A stretch of 64,000 bases of DNA from Candidatus Brachythrix odensensis. Lineage in GTDB: Bacteria; Chloroflexota; Anaerolineae; J036; Brachytrichaceae. Both the position numbers and the translations under genes were made by a program. Positions 19,308 through 28,157 of the stretch are shown in pieces. Within the stretch, counting starts at the first letter, position 1. Every line of letters starts with the position of its first letter. The notes below the pieces were generated by a model that ran no database searches, was not told where the DNA came from, and saw nothing but the letters and a program-made list of their open reading frames with translations. The DNA is taken from NCBI GenBank assembly GCA_016714465.1, contig JADKDT010000002.1:1-64000 (forward strand), in the 5' to 3' direction.

Positions 19308-19354
19308 CGGAGGCGACGTATCCCCCGGTTTCGCCGGGGGATACGTCGCCTCCG
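19308..19354. terminator. Perfect 21-bp hairpin between mscL and small gene
   Basis: Arms 19308-19328 and 19334-19354, 5-nt loop TTTCG. On the minus strand it follows the mscL stop by 31 nt and ends only a few bases before the Shine-Dalgarno of the 66-residue gene, so read-through could matter for that gene. Confidence 0.65.
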
Positions 19355-19385
19355 GAATTGGGATTGTTCCTTCTACCGGGCCGGG

Positions 19386-19742
19386 TTATTTGTCAAGCGT
19401 GTCCCTGGCAAAAATCTTTATCAGAATAAACACCACCGCCATGACAATGACGAAGTCAATCAGGGTGCTGATGAAGCTGCCGTACAGGATGGCGTTTTCG
19501 AGGACGGTTCCGTCGGCGGCCTTGGTGGTGCCCAGCACGATCTTCAGATTCGACAAATCGACATTGCCAAGCAGCGCGCCAACCAATGGGTTGATCAGGT
19601 CGTCGACCAGGGCTGAGACCAGCTTTGTTGCGGCCCCGCCAATGATGATGCCGATGGCCAGGGCGATGGCGTTGGTCTTGGTAAGGAATCGCTGGAACTC
19701 GCCGGCTATGCCTTTCGGAGGTGAGATTGTGGGTTTATTCAT
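19386..19742 (-). CDS. mscL: Large-conductance mechanosensitive channel
   Basis: 118 residues. MscL opens under membrane tension to release solutes in hypo-osmotic shock. N-terminal amphipathic helix, TM1 NAIALAIGIIIGGAATKLVS with the conserved SALVDDLINPLVGALLG periplasmic start, a short loop (LGTTKAADGTVLENAILYGS) and TM2 LIDFVIVMAVVFILIKIF. The C-terminal cytoplasmic helix is very short. Start ATG 19742; TAGGAG is 14 nt upstream. It is bounded by the hairpin at 19308-19354. Confidence 0.92.
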   Translation of the reverse strand: MNKPTISPPKGIAGEFQRFLTKTNAIALAIGIIIGGAATKLVSALVDDLINPLVGALLGNVDLSNLKIVLGTTKAADGTVLENAILYGSFISTLIDFVIVMAVVFILIKIFARDTLDK

Positions 19743-19846
19743 TGAACGATGCTCCTAGCTTTTTGAGTTTGAAGATTATCCTGATGCGATCCTGAGGGTG
19801 ACCAACTATAACCCGAATGCGCGGGCGCCATGGCGGCCAGCAGGCC

Positions 19847-19852
19847 TAGAAT
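19847..19852 (+). promoter_or_regulatory. -10 box of the UbiB-type kinase gene
   Basis: TAGAAT ends 9 nt before ATG 19862, fitting the leaderless pattern seen at many starts in this window. No clear -35. Confidence 0.45.
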
Positions 19853-19861
19853 CAGCGGCCC

Positions 19862-21679
19862 ATGACCACGAGACCCGTCCTTCCCCGCCGCTTGCCTTCC
19901 GATCTTCGACGTCGCTCGCAGCGGGTACTTTGGTTCGGCGCGCGCATGATCGCCAGCTTCATTTGGTGGGAACTCGTCGTTGCCCGCCTGCTCGGCGCGG
20001 GCCGGGCACGCCAGGGACGAATCGCCCGGATGACATCTCTGGCCCGACGATTCCGGGCCCTTGCCCTCGAGCTTGGCGGGGTGTGGATCAAACTCGGCCA
20101 ATTCCTAAGCAGCCGGGTCGACATCCTCCCGCCTGAGGTTATCGAAGCACTCACGGACTTGCAGGACGCGGTGCCGGCCGAATCACCCGAGCACGTTGTG
20201 CGGGTAATCGAAGAGGAACTCGGCAAGCCTTTGTCTGTCTGCTTTGACGGCTTCGAAATGACACCGATCGCGGCGGCCTCGTTTGGTCAGGCCCACCGCG
20301 CGCTGCTCCGCGACACGGGCGAACGGGTCGTGGTCAAAGTGCAACGGCCGCGGCTGGACGAGATTGTCGCGGTTGACCTGAGCGCGCTCAAAACAATCGC
20401 GGGCTGGCTCAGGCGCTACCCGCCGATCCGGCAGCGGGCCGATCTAAATGCCCTCGCGCGCGAGTTCTCAGAAGGTGTGCTGGCAGAACTCGACTACGAA
20501 AGAGAGGCCCATAGCGCGGAATCCTTCGCCGCAAACTTCGCAAACGATCCCGGTGTTCTGGTTCCGCGCGCGTTCAAGCGTCTAAGCACTCGCCGCGTGC
20601 TCACCCTCGAAAACGTCGAATACATCAAGATCACCGACTTCGCCGGCCTCGAAGCAGCGGGGATCTCGCGGCAGGAAGTTGCGCGCAAGCTCTTCGAAAC
20701 CTATCTTCAGCAGTTTTTGATCGATGGATTCTTTCACGCCGACCCGCACCCCGGAAACCTGTTCGCTCAGCCCGTGCTGGACGGCAGCCCAACACGGGCG
20801 GCGCAGCGGCCCGGGACCAGCGGCGGGTCCACCTCGGTGTGGGACGGCGCCGCGGCGTTGGCGGCTGGATTTATGGCGGGCTGGAATGCCCGGCCATCGC
20901 GGCCCGACGCCTCGCCGGCCATGCCGGAGGGCCGTCCCTTCCGCCTGGTGTTTATCGACTTCGGCATGATGGGACAGGTGGATGCGACCCTGATGCGCGA
21001 GCTTCGCGAACTCATCCTGGGTGTGGCGTTGAAGGATCCCGCGCGAATCACGGGCGCCTCGCAGCGCATGGGATTCTTCCTGCCAGGCGCCGACACGGGG
21101 CGCATCGAACAGGCCATTGCCCTTACTTTCGAGCGCTATTGGGGCAAAACAATGGACGACCTCACGAGCGCCGGATTCGGCGAGATATTCGCGTTCGCAA
21201 TGCAGTTTCGCGACTTGCTCTTCACCCTGCCGTTTCAGATTCCGCAGAACGTCCTGTATCTTGGACGAGCCGCCAGCGTGCTGAGCGGAATGAGCATGAA
21301 CCTTGATCCCGACTTTAACGTTTGGACCTCACTCCAACCGTTCGCGACCGGAGCCGTTTCGGCCTCCGGTATCGCCAGTCCTGGAGCATTGCTGGCCGAC
21401 GTTGTTCGCATTCTGGGCCAGTTGGCGCGCGCGCCGGGTCAATCCGCCGCGTTTTTTGACCGGGCGTTGAGCGGACAACTCGAGGTCAAGTCGGCACCCG
21501 GAATCGCGGGCGCCACCCCCAACACACGCTCAAGCAATCGCTTTGGCCTCGGGCTCGGCATCGCCGCTGCTGGCCTTGCCGGTTCGGGGGTCGCTCTGAT
21601 CCTGGGGGGCGTCACAGCGGGCTGGGGATTGATCGCCCTGGCCGGCCTGGGATTTGGCCGGCTGATCTGGCAGCCCTGA
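19862..21679 (+). CDS. ABC1/UbiB-family atypical kinase
   Basis: 605 residues. Family hallmarks in order: KLGQFLSSRVDILPPEV (KxGQ motif), the Ala-rich loop AAASFGQAHRAL, VVVKVQRPRL (VAVKVQ Lys), the ExD region LAELDYEREA, the catalytic loop GFFHADPHPGNLF, the metal-binding VFIDFGMMGQ, and two C-terminal hydrophobic segments (FGLGLGIAAAGLAGSGVALI, GWGLIALAGLGFG). A Pro/Gly/Ser-rich insertion of about 60 residues lies between the catalytic loop and DFG. UbiB proteins support quinone-lipid metabolism in aerobes; the substrate here is unknown. The next gene is nuoN, a respiratory subunit. Confidence 0.9.
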   Translation: MTTRPVLPRRLPSDLRRRSQRVLWFGARMIASFIWWELVVARLLGAGRARQGRIARMTSLARRFRALALELGGVWIKLGQFLSSRVDILPPEVIEALTDLQDAVPAESPEHVVRVIEEELGKPLSVCFDGFEMTPIAAASFGQAHRALLRDTGERVVVKVQRPRLDEIVAVDLSALKTIAGWLRRYPPIRQRADLNALAREFSEGVLAELDYEREAHSAESFAANFANDPGVLVPRAFKRLSTRRVLTLENVEYIKITDFAGLEAAGISRQEVARKLFETYLQQFLIDGFFHADPHPGNLFAQPVLDGSPTRAAQRPGTSGGSTSVWDGAAALAAGFMAGWNARPSRPDASPAMPEGRPFRLVFIDFGMMGQVDATLMRELRELILGVALKDPARITGASQRMGFFLPGADTGRIEQAIALTFERYWGKTMDDLTSAGFGEIFAFAMQFRDLLFTLPFQIPQNVLYLGRAASVLSGMSMNLDPDFNVWTSLQPFATGAVSASGIASPGALLADVVRILGQLARAPGQSAAFFDRALSGQLEVKSAPGIAGATPNTRSSNRFGLGLGIAAAGLAGSGVALILGGVTAGWGLIALAGLGFGRLIWQP

Positions 21680-21696
21680 GCCCGGCCTGGCCGGCA

Positions 21697-21702
21697 TATA
21701 AT
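21697..21702 (+). promoter_or_regulatory. -10 box upstream of nuoN
   Basis: Perfect TATAAT followed by CG, 38 nt before ATG 21741 and 18 nt after the UbiB-type stop. Suggests nuoN has its own promoter. Confidence 0.4.
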
Positions 21703-21740
21703 CGCTCGGTCATCATCTCTGTTCGCATCAAGCCAATCCT

Positions 21741-23194
21741 ATGAACGATCTCCTCACCGTACTTCCGCCCATCGTGCTTAGCCTGGGCGGCGTGATTTTG
21801 CTGCTCGTTGATCTCGCCATCCCGCGTGAACGTAAAGCACTGACCGCGGTGCTGGCTGCGGTGGTGGCTGCCGGAGCGGGCATAAGCGCAGTCGCCCTGT
21901 GGGGGGCGCGCGGGACGGGCTTCAGCGGGATGGTCTCCATCGATGGGGTTGCGCTATTTCTGGATGGGTTGTTCGCCGTGATTGGGCTGCTCACCATCGC
22001 CATCAGCGTGCGCTACAACACGACCCGCGGCATCATGCGCGGCGAGTTCTACGCCCTGATCCTATTCGCCCTGTCGGGCATGTCGCTGATGGGCCATGCG
22101 GCGAATCTGCTGACCGTGTTCATGGCCATTGAGCTGCTCTCGATCCCGCTCTACGTGCTATGCGGCATCGCCCGGCCGCGCCAGGACAGCGAAGAGAGCG
22201 CGCTGAAGTATTTTCTGCTGGGCGCGTTTGCGTCGGGCTTTCTGGTGTTTGGCATCGCCCTGACCTACGGGGCCACCGGGCAGTTTTCGCTGGCAGGCAT
22301 CGCGCGCGCCGCGGCGGGCGGCGCGGCCGATGCGCAGTTGCTGCTGGCGGGCGCCGCCTTGATGCTGGTTGGATTGGGGTTCAAAGTCGCGGCCGCGCCA
22401 GTCCATATGTGGACGCCCGACGTGTATGAGGGCGCGCCGACATCCGTGACGGCCTTCATGGCCACCGCAACAAAGGCCGCCGGGTTCGCCGCGATCGTGC
22501 GGGTATTCACGCTTGGCCTGGGGCCCATTGCAGAATCCTGGCAGCCCGTCTTCGCGGTCCTCTCGGCGCTGACGATGCTGGTCGGCAATCTCGCTGCGCT
22601 GACCCAGACCAATCTCAAGCGCATGCTGGCCTACTCAAGCATCGCCCCGCCGGCTATCTCCTCATGGGGCTTGCCGCCGGCGGCGAGGAAGGCGTGCGCG
22701 CGGTGCTGTTCTACCTGGCCGCGTACGGGGTAACGACTCTGGCTGCCTTCGCCGCAATGACGGCGGCCCGCGACAGCGTGGAAGACCAAACCATCGAGTC
22801 GTATGCCGGTTTCGCCAGACGCAAGAGCGGCTGGGCGATCGTCATGGCGGTGGCGATGTTGTCGATGATCGGCATTCCACCGACGGCGGGCTTTGCCGGC
22901 AAGTACTTCTTGTTTCAGAGCGCCATCAGTGTCGGGTTGATTCCGTTGGCCATCATTGGCGTGCTGACCAGTGTCATCGGCGCCTATTTCTATTTGCGCG
23001 TGATTGTGGTGATGTTTTTCCGCGATTCGCCTGCCGAGGCGGAAGCGAAACCGATGCGGGCCAGCGTCCACACTCTCGCCGGTGGTCTGGCAATTGTGGC
23101 GACCGTCGTGTTGGGGATCGTCCCAACGCCAATTCTGGGCCTGCTCGCGCAAGGTGCGCTCGCTGGTGCGCTAATCCCGCTCTCGCGGCGTTAG
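21741..23194 (+). CDS. nuoN: NADH-quinone oxidoreductase subunit N (one frameshift)
   Basis: Antiporter-like membrane subunit of complex I. Reading across one indel near 22648 gives about 484 residues with many TM helices and the family's conserved segments: SLMGHAANLLTVFMAIELLS, PRQDSEESALKYFLLGAFAS, FKVAAAPVHMWTPDVYEGAP, TNLKRMLAYSSIA then HAGYLLMGLA-like, MLSMIGIPPTAGFAGKYFLF. The break falls exactly where AYSSIA(H)AGYL is expected. No other nuo gene is adjacent, so it is either a stray gene of a split operon or the end of one located elsewhere. Confidence 0.9.
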
Positions 23195-23249
23195 TTGAAC
23201 GCAAAACCCCCGGCTCGGCGTAGGCCGGGCCGGGGGTTTTGCGTTCAAC
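23194..23249. terminator. Bidirectional terminator between nuoN and sulfurtransferase
   Basis: 20-bp perfect stem (23194-23213 with 23230-23249). It starts on the last base of the nuoN TAG. The arms contain GCAAAAC / GTTTTGC, giving U-rich stems in either direction. The two flanking genes are convergent. Confidence 0.75.
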
Positions 23250-23270
23250 GGCGGGAACCCGTCGATCGGG

Positions 23271-24125
23271 TCAAGATCGGGCCACGGGCCGAGACGGGTC
23301 CGTCACCCACTCGCTCCACGATCCGGGATACAGCCGGGGGATACCCCGCCCCGTGTGGGCAAAGGCCAGCGCATTTTGGATCGCGCTGACGCCGCTGCCA
23401 CAGTAAAGGATGACGTCTTCGGCCTGGCGTCCGGGCGCAAGCGCATCAAAGCGCTCAACGAGTGTTGATGCCGGAGCCATGAGTCCGCTTGGGGTGATGT
23501 TGGCGGTGAAAGGCGCCGAGATCGCGCCGGGGATGTGCCCAGCCACCGGATCGATCGGCTCGACATCACCTCGGAAACGCTCGACCGCGCGCGCATCGAG
23601 CACCGTCGCCGAACCCGCAGCCAATCGCGCCGCAACTTCCGCCGCGCTGACTTGCATGTCGTCTCGCCAGCGCGGCACAAAGCGGCCTGCCTGCCTATGC
23701 GAAGGCGTTTCCGTGGCCAGCGATTGGCCAGCCGCCACCCAGCACGGCAATCCGCCGTCAAGCACAGCAACCAGATCGTGGCCCGCCCACTTCAGCATCC
23801 ACCACAGGCGCCCCGCCGCCGACTGGCCCACCCCCGCGTCATACGCCACAATCTGTGTCGCCGGATGAATCCCCCAGCGCGATAGCGTTTCAACCCAGAC
23901 TTCTTTCGCCGGCAACGGATGCCGGCCAGTCACGCCTGGCACGTGCGGGCTGGCCAGATCGTCATCCAAACTGGCAAAATGCGCGCCCGGAAGATGGCCC
24001 GCAGCGTAGTCGCGTCGACCCTTGCCCCCGTCGCCCAGCGTATAGCGGCAGTCAAAAAAGAGCCAGTCCGGATCGCCGATGCGGCTGGCCGCGTCATGAA
24101 CGGAGATCAGAGTGTCATATTTCAT
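23271..24125 (-). CDS. Thiosulfate / 3-mercaptopyruvate sulfurtransferase
   Basis: 284 residues with two rhodanese domains. The N-terminal inactive domain has FDCRYTLGDGGKGRRDYAAG and HLPGAHFASLDDDL; the C-terminal domain carries the active-site Cys in VILYCGSGVSAIQNALA. The loop CGSGV is typical of mercaptopyruvate-type enzymes, rhodaneses having basic residues there. Transfers sulfur to thiophilic acceptors in the cytoplasm. It stands alone, convergent with nuoN. Confidence 0.88.
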   Translation of the reverse strand: MKYDTLISVHDAASRIGDPDWLFFDCRYTLGDGGKGRRDYAAGHLPGAHFASLDDDLASPHVPGVTGRHPLPAKEVWVETLSRWGIHPATQIVAYDAGVGQSAAGRLWWMLKWAGHDLVAVLDGGLPCWVAAGQSLATETPSHRQAGRFVPRWRDDMQVSAAEVAARLAAGSATVLDARAVERFRGDVEPIDPVAGHIPGAISAPFTANITPSGLMAPASTLVERFDALAPGRQAEDVILYCGSGVSAIQNALAFAHTGRGIPRLYPGSWSEWVTDPSRPVARS

Positions 24126-24156
24126 ACGCAGAAGCGGGTTTCGTCGGCGAATTCAG

Positions 24157-24244
24157 TCCACGGGTGACGCAGATTTGCGCTGATTTGGACATGCGCCACG
24201 CGAACAATGAAAAAGAATCGGCGGAAATCCGCGTCATCTGTGGA
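24157..24244. repeat. Imperfect palindromic intergenic element
   Basis: Two 29-bp arms (24157-24185 and 24216-24244) pair with about five mismatches around a 30-nt centre. The arms use words of the type GACGCAGATTTGCGCTGATT / AATCGGCGGAAATCCGCGTC. It fills most of the gap between the sulfurtransferase start and the M20 peptidase stop. No coding potential. Confidence 0.55.
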
Positions 24245-24284
24245 TAGATCGCGCATTTCATGCGCGCGCATTCGTTGCTTTCAC

Positions 24285-25457
24285 TCAGGCTGGCTTCAGC
24301 GCCCGCAAGCGCTTCAGGGTCGCCGGTTCCAGCAGCGCCGCGATCAGTTTGATGGACAGTTTGGTTCGTTGGGCGATGCTGGCGATCTCAATGTACTCCG
24401 TTTCAGCGTTGTGCGCGTTGCCGCCCACCGGCCCCATCCCATCGATGGTCGGGGTGAATTGCGAGAGCAGGCTCGCATCAGAGGCTCCGCCGGTTGCGAC
24501 ATCGTTGATCGCAAAGCCCAGCTCACTGGCCGCCTTCCTGGCCAATTCCGCCATCAGCGCGACGCCTGGCCCCTTCTCCATCGGCGGAAAGCTAAAGCCA
24601 CCGGCGAGTTCGCATTTCGATCCAGCGACGGTCGTCCTTGCGGCCACAGCACGCAGGGCCAACTCGGCGGCCCGCATGCCGCTCACGTCCGCGGCGCGCA
24701 CATCGATCCGCACCTGCGCCAGGTCGGGCACGACGTTGGTCGCGGTGCCGCCCTGCACCACGCTCGGTGTCACCGTCACCCCGGGCGCAAGCCCGCTGAG
24801 CGCCTGCAGATCGATGATCCGATGGGCGAGCTCGACCGTGGCGTTGATGCCCTTCTCGGGCGCCACGCCCGCGTGGGCGGCCAGGCCACGGACGGTCAGG
24901 GTGAAGTCGGCCGAAGCCTTTCGCGCGCTCACGATGTCGCCGCTCATACGCGCTGGCTCATAGACCAGCGCGGCGTCCGCCTGTCGCGCGAGCCCGGCTG
25001 CAATACCGCGTGACACGGGCGAGCCATACTCCTCTTCGCTGTTGAAGAAGAACGTCAGACTGCCGAACTGGTCGGCTGCCTCCAGCTGCAACGCCCGCAT
25101 GGCGTACATCCCGACCAGCAGCCCACCCTTCATGTCGCAGGCGCCGGGGGCGAAGATTTTGCCGTCGGCTTCGCGCCACGGGCGCGCCTCAACCGTGCCG
25201 TTGGGATAAACGGTGTCCAGATGGCCCATCAGCAGGATGCTGCCCTGACCTCGGCCGCGCGTGACTGCAACATGACAATCCCCATATTCGGATTGGGCGT
25301 GGCGCTCCACCTCCCAACCCCAGTCTCGGCATCGCTGCGCAACGAAGCTGCCCATTTCGTCGACCCCACGCTTGTTATGCGTGCCGCAATCGCGCCCGGT
25401 CAAGGCGCGCAGATCGGCCAGCCAGGCCGCCAGGTCAAACTCCAATTTCTGAGTCAT
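24285..25457 (-). CDS. M20-family metallopeptidase (carboxypeptidase G2-like)
   Basis: 390 residues. Metal ligands are visible in order: His in LLMGHLDTVYP, bridging Asp in APGACDMKGGLLVG, the Glu pair in FFFNSEEEYGSP, and a C-terminal His in GPVGGNAHNAETEYI. The dimerisation domain sits between, with the conserved GLAAHAGVAPEKGINA. CPG2-like enzymes release C-terminal glutamate or related amino acids. The ATG overlaps the end of the upstream MFS gene by 23 nt, so the two are co-translated; uptake plus hydrolysis of a peptide-like compound is a reasonable inference. Confidence 0.9.
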   Translation of the reverse strand: MTQKLEFDLAAWLADLRALTGRDCGTHNKRGVDEMGSFVAQRCRDWGWEVERHAQSEYGDCHVAVTRGRGQGSILLMGHLDTVYPNGTVEARPWREADGKIFAPGACDMKGGLLVGMYAMRALQLEAADQFGSLTFFFNSEEEYGSPVSRGIAAGLARQADAALVYEPARMSGDIVSARKASADFTLTVRGLAAHAGVAPEKGINATVELAHRIIDLQALSGLAPGVTVTPSVVQGGTATNVVPDLAQVRIDVRAADVSGMRAAELALRAVAARTTVAGSKCELAGGFSFPPMEKGPGVALMAELARKAASELGFAINDVATGGASDASLLSQFTPTIDGMGPVGGNAHNAETEYIEIASIAQRTKLSIKLIAALLEPATLKRLRALKPA

Positions 25458-26808
25458 CTACCATCTCCTTTGCATCGCTGACAGAACCGGCTTGCAGCGG
25501 GGATAACGCCGCAGACGCTGGACCTTTTTGGTTCGCAATCTGATCCGAGCGGCTGAGCAGCCGCACACACGCCAATGCGCCCAGAAACGACGCCGCGCAC
25601 ACGCCAAACAAGCTCGCGAACCCAAACCCATCGGCGATCGCGCCGACGCCGGCTGTGGCGAGCATCACAACACCCAGCAAGGTGTTGGTCAGGCCGAAGT
25701 AATGTACCCGGTCATTGGCCGGGGTGATGTCCATCAGCATCGGACTGCCCACAACGCCAATGCCAGTGGTCGCCATGGTCGAAAGGATAAACGGCGCGAT
25801 GAGCAGAGCCTGGGCAGTTTCGTTAGCTAGCCCCGCCACAGCCAGTCCGACCAGGCTTGCGCAGGTAGCCGCCCCGCACGCGCCGACGACACCCAGCACA
25901 AAGCGATTGCCGCGACGCTCGCTCAGCCGACCCCACAACAGATTCGCGAGCAAACCCACCACCAGCGTCACGACGGCGACCAGGCCAAAGTAGGCATCCC
26001 CGGCGCCGTGGGCGCGCCGCGCATATACGGTGATAAATGGCACGCTTGCATTGCCCAGAAAGAGAAGTGAACGAAGCAATAAGAAGGCCCGATATCGGGG
26101 ATCCCCGGACAGGATCGCCCGAGCGCGGCCAAACAAGGCGCCCAGCGAGGTCACCGTCTTCAAGGGCGGATCGGGCGGCTCGACGACCATCCCAAACAGC
26201 GCATAGCCGCCCAGCATGAAGAGCGCCGAAAGGGCGAAGATGAGCGCATAGTTGCGCGGAAAGTCCAGGCCGAGATTTCCCGACAAGATGAGGGCGATGG
26301 CTGCCCCGCCCGCGAGACCCAGAATGCTGCCGAGAAACTGGCGCATTCCGAACAAGGAGCCCCGCTTTTCGGCCGGGATGATCTTTGCCGTTGCCAACTG
26401 CCACGGAAGACCGGCTACCCCACTGGCCATCGCGATAAAGGTGATCCCGGCGAAGAACGCCCACAACAAAGTCGATCGATCAGGAATAAAGAGCGTCATC
26501 AAGACGATGGCCGCCCAGGTCGCCATCCTGATCGCCGTGGTGCCCCGATAGATTTGCAGCTTGAGCGGCAGCCGCTCCGCCCACGGGGCGACAAAGTACT
26601 GCGGCAAAAACCATCCGCCGTCCTTCATCAACACCAGCAGCGCGATCACGACGTTGGAGGATGTCAGTTGGCTCGCAAACGATGTCATGACCACGTTGTT
26701 GGTCATGGCGTCGCCGAGCGCCGTCAGCGCGCCGTTTCCGAGGTGAAGCGCGTAGTTGCGCCGGAAGTTGTGATCCCCGTACGGTATCAGGTTGTTCCAG
26801 AATCTCAT
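25435..26808 (-). CDS. MFS transporter
   Basis: 457 residues with about 12 hydrophobic segments in two halves separated by a polar loop (VVEPPDPPLKTVTSLGALFG). The segment LWGRLSERRGNRFVLG is the second-half equivalent of the MFS motif A. The N-terminal cytoplasmic stretch RFWNNLIPYGDHNFRRNYAL is soluble. Substrate unknown. First gene of a pair with the M20 peptidase. TAAGCT (minus strand, 26821-26826) may be its -10. Confidence 0.88.
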   Translation of the reverse strand: MRFWNNLIPYGDHNFRRNYALHLGNGALTALGDAMTNNVVMTSFASQLTSSNVVIALLVLMKDGGWFLPQYFVAPWAERLPLKLQIYRGTTAIRMATWAAIVLMTLFIPDRSTLLWAFFAGITFIAMASGVAGLPWQLATAKIIPAEKRGSLFGMRQFLGSILGLAGGAAIALILSGNLGLDFPRNYALIFALSALFMLGGYALFGMVVEPPDPPLKTVTSLGALFGRARAILSGDPRYRAFLLLRSLLFLGNASVPFITVYARRAHGAGDAYFGLVAVVTLVVGLLANLLWGRLSERRGNRFVLGVVGACGAATCASLVGLAVAGLANETAQALLIAPFILSTMATTGIGVVGSPMLMDITPANDRVHYFGLTNTLLGVVMLATAGVGAIADGFGFASLFGVCAASFLGALACVRLLSRSDQIANQKGPASAALSPLQAGSVSDAKEMVDDSEIGV

Positions 26809-26884
26809 GCGCGGGGGCTGAGCTTACCACTGGGGAAACGAGGGGCAGGAAGTATTGCGGACAGCTTTCAGTCTCCTTCCGCCC

Positions 26885-26913
26885 TTGACATCGCCGGCTG
26901 AATCCGGTAAAGT
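26885..26913 (+). promoter_or_regulatory. Promoter of the aro operon leader
   Basis: TTGACA (26885-26890), a 17-bp spacer, TAAAGT (26908-26913). The start point would be near 26920, about 9 nt before the leader-peptide ATG at 26929. Confidence 0.7.
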
Positions 26914-26928
26914 CCGCGTCTCGGGCAT

Positions 26929-27024
26929 ATGCGCAAGGTCTTCTCGTTTACGGGCTATTGGTATAACAGCTACTTTAGCAAGGCTAAAGGGAGCTTGCCT
27001 GGCCACGCGGAAACCTCGCGATAA
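26929..27024 (+). CDS. Aromatic-rich leader peptide of the aro operon attenuator
   Basis: A 31-codon ORF, too short for standard gene calling. Residues 5-16 read FSFTGYWYNSYF: seven aromatic residues (3 Phe, 3 Tyr, 1 Trp) within 12 codons. It starts about 9 nt after the predicted transcription start and ends 26 nt before a strong intrinsic terminator that precedes aroF. The codons overlap a hairpin TTTAGC-AAG-GCTAAA (26974-26988), which a ribosome stalled on the Tyr/Phe codons would block. This is the layout of ribosome-mediated attenuation sensing charged tRNAs for all three aromatic amino acids. Translation itself is inferred; no strong Shine-Dalgarno is present. Confidence 0.7.
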   Translation: MRKVFSFTGYWYNSYFSKAKGSLPGHAETSR

Positions 27025-27050
27025 GCCGCACGACACACGGCGAATCAGAC

Positions 27051-27084
27051 AGAGGGCGCGGAGCAAGGAAGCTCCGCGCCCTCT
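27051..27084 (+). terminator. Attenuator terminator of the aro operon
   Basis: 14-bp perfect stem (27051-27064 with 27071-27084), AAGGAA loop, then a run of T to 27089. It sits between leader peptide and aroF. Seven bases of its loop and 3' arm (27069-27075) are complementary to 26990-26996 in the leader, a possible antiterminator pairing. Confidence 0.85.
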
Positions 27085-27121
27085 TTTTTGTTTGCCCAGG
27101 AATGAACACGGAGTCATGTCA

Positions 27122-28154
27122 ATGGTCATCATAATGAAACCCGGCGCCAGCACCGCCGAAATCGCGGGCGTGATCTCGCGGATCGAATCCATGTCGCTCA
27201 CCTCGCACCCGATCTATGGCGAAGAGCGCACTGTCATCGCCGTGGTCGGAAACGACCGTCCGGTCGAAAAGTCCTTGTTTGAGACCATGGCCGGAGTTGA
27301 CTTTATCCAGCCCATCCTCAAACCGTTCAAACTTGCCAGCCGCGAATTCCGCAAAAACGACTCGGCTGTGCCAATCATCGGGTCAAATGGCACGGCCGTC
27401 AATGTGGGCGGCGACAAGCGAATTGTGTTGATTGCGGGACCGTGCGCCTGCGAGAGCCGTTCGCAGGTGCTCGAGAGCGCGTGGGCGGTCAAGGAAGCGG
27501 GCGCGCGCGCCTTTCGGGGCGGGGCCTACAAACCTCGAACCTCCCCGTACTCGTTCCAGGGCCACGGCGAGGAAGCGTTGAAATGGATGGCCGAGGCGCG
27601 TGAAGTGACCGGGCTGGCAATTGTGACCGAGGTTATGGCGCCGGAGCAGGTCGAGCTCGTCTCGAAATATGCCAATGTGCTGCAAATCGGCGCGCGAAAC
27701 ATGCAGAACTACGCGCTGCTCAACGCCGTCGGCGAGAGCATGCGCCCAGTTCTACTCAAGCGTGGCATGAGCGCCACGATGGAAGAACTGCTCATGGCGG
27801 CAGAGTACATCCTCTCGCGTGGAAACTACAACGTCATGTTGTGTGAACGCGGCATCCGCACATTTGAGACCTATACCCGCAATACCCTGGACATCAACGC
27901 TGTTCCGGTGCTCAAACGCATGAGCCACCTGCCGGTCGTGGTTGACCCCAGCCACGCCACGGGGAAGAGTGAATACGTGCTGGCCGCCGCGCGGGCCGGC
28001 ATTGCGGCCGGCGGCGGACGGTCTGATCATCGAAGTGCACCCCGACCCGAGCAAGGCCATGTCGGATGGCGCGCAATCGCTGACGCCCACGGCATTCCAC
28101 GATCTGGTCAAACAGGCCCGCCGCATCGCTGAGGCCATGGACCGGGAAATCTAG
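27122..28154 (+). CDS. aroF: DAHP synthase with ferredoxin-like regulatory domain, copy 1 (one frameshift)
   Basis: Condenses PEP and erythrose-4-phosphate to DAHP, the first step of aromatic synthesis. Residues 1-75 form the N-terminal ferredoxin-like domain (MVIIMKPGASTAEIAGVISR) that gives Phe/Tyr feedback in Thermotoga-type enzymes. The TIM barrel has VLIAGPCACESRSQVLE, YKPRTSPYSFQGHGEEALKW, LKRGMSATMEELLMAAEYIL and VVVDPSHATGKSEYV. The frame breaks near 28015, before ADGLIIEVHPDPSKAMSDG. ATG 27122 is chosen because GGAG is 8 nt upstream and copy 2 starts with the same residues. First enzyme gene behind the attenuator. Confidence 0.92.
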
Positions 28155-28157
28155 CCC

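Noticed and set aside
26855..27121. N-terminal extension of the first DAHP synthase
   Set aside because: It would translate through the promoter, the leader peptide region and the terminator hairpin in another frame; ATG 27122 with GGAG and the paralogue's start fit better.
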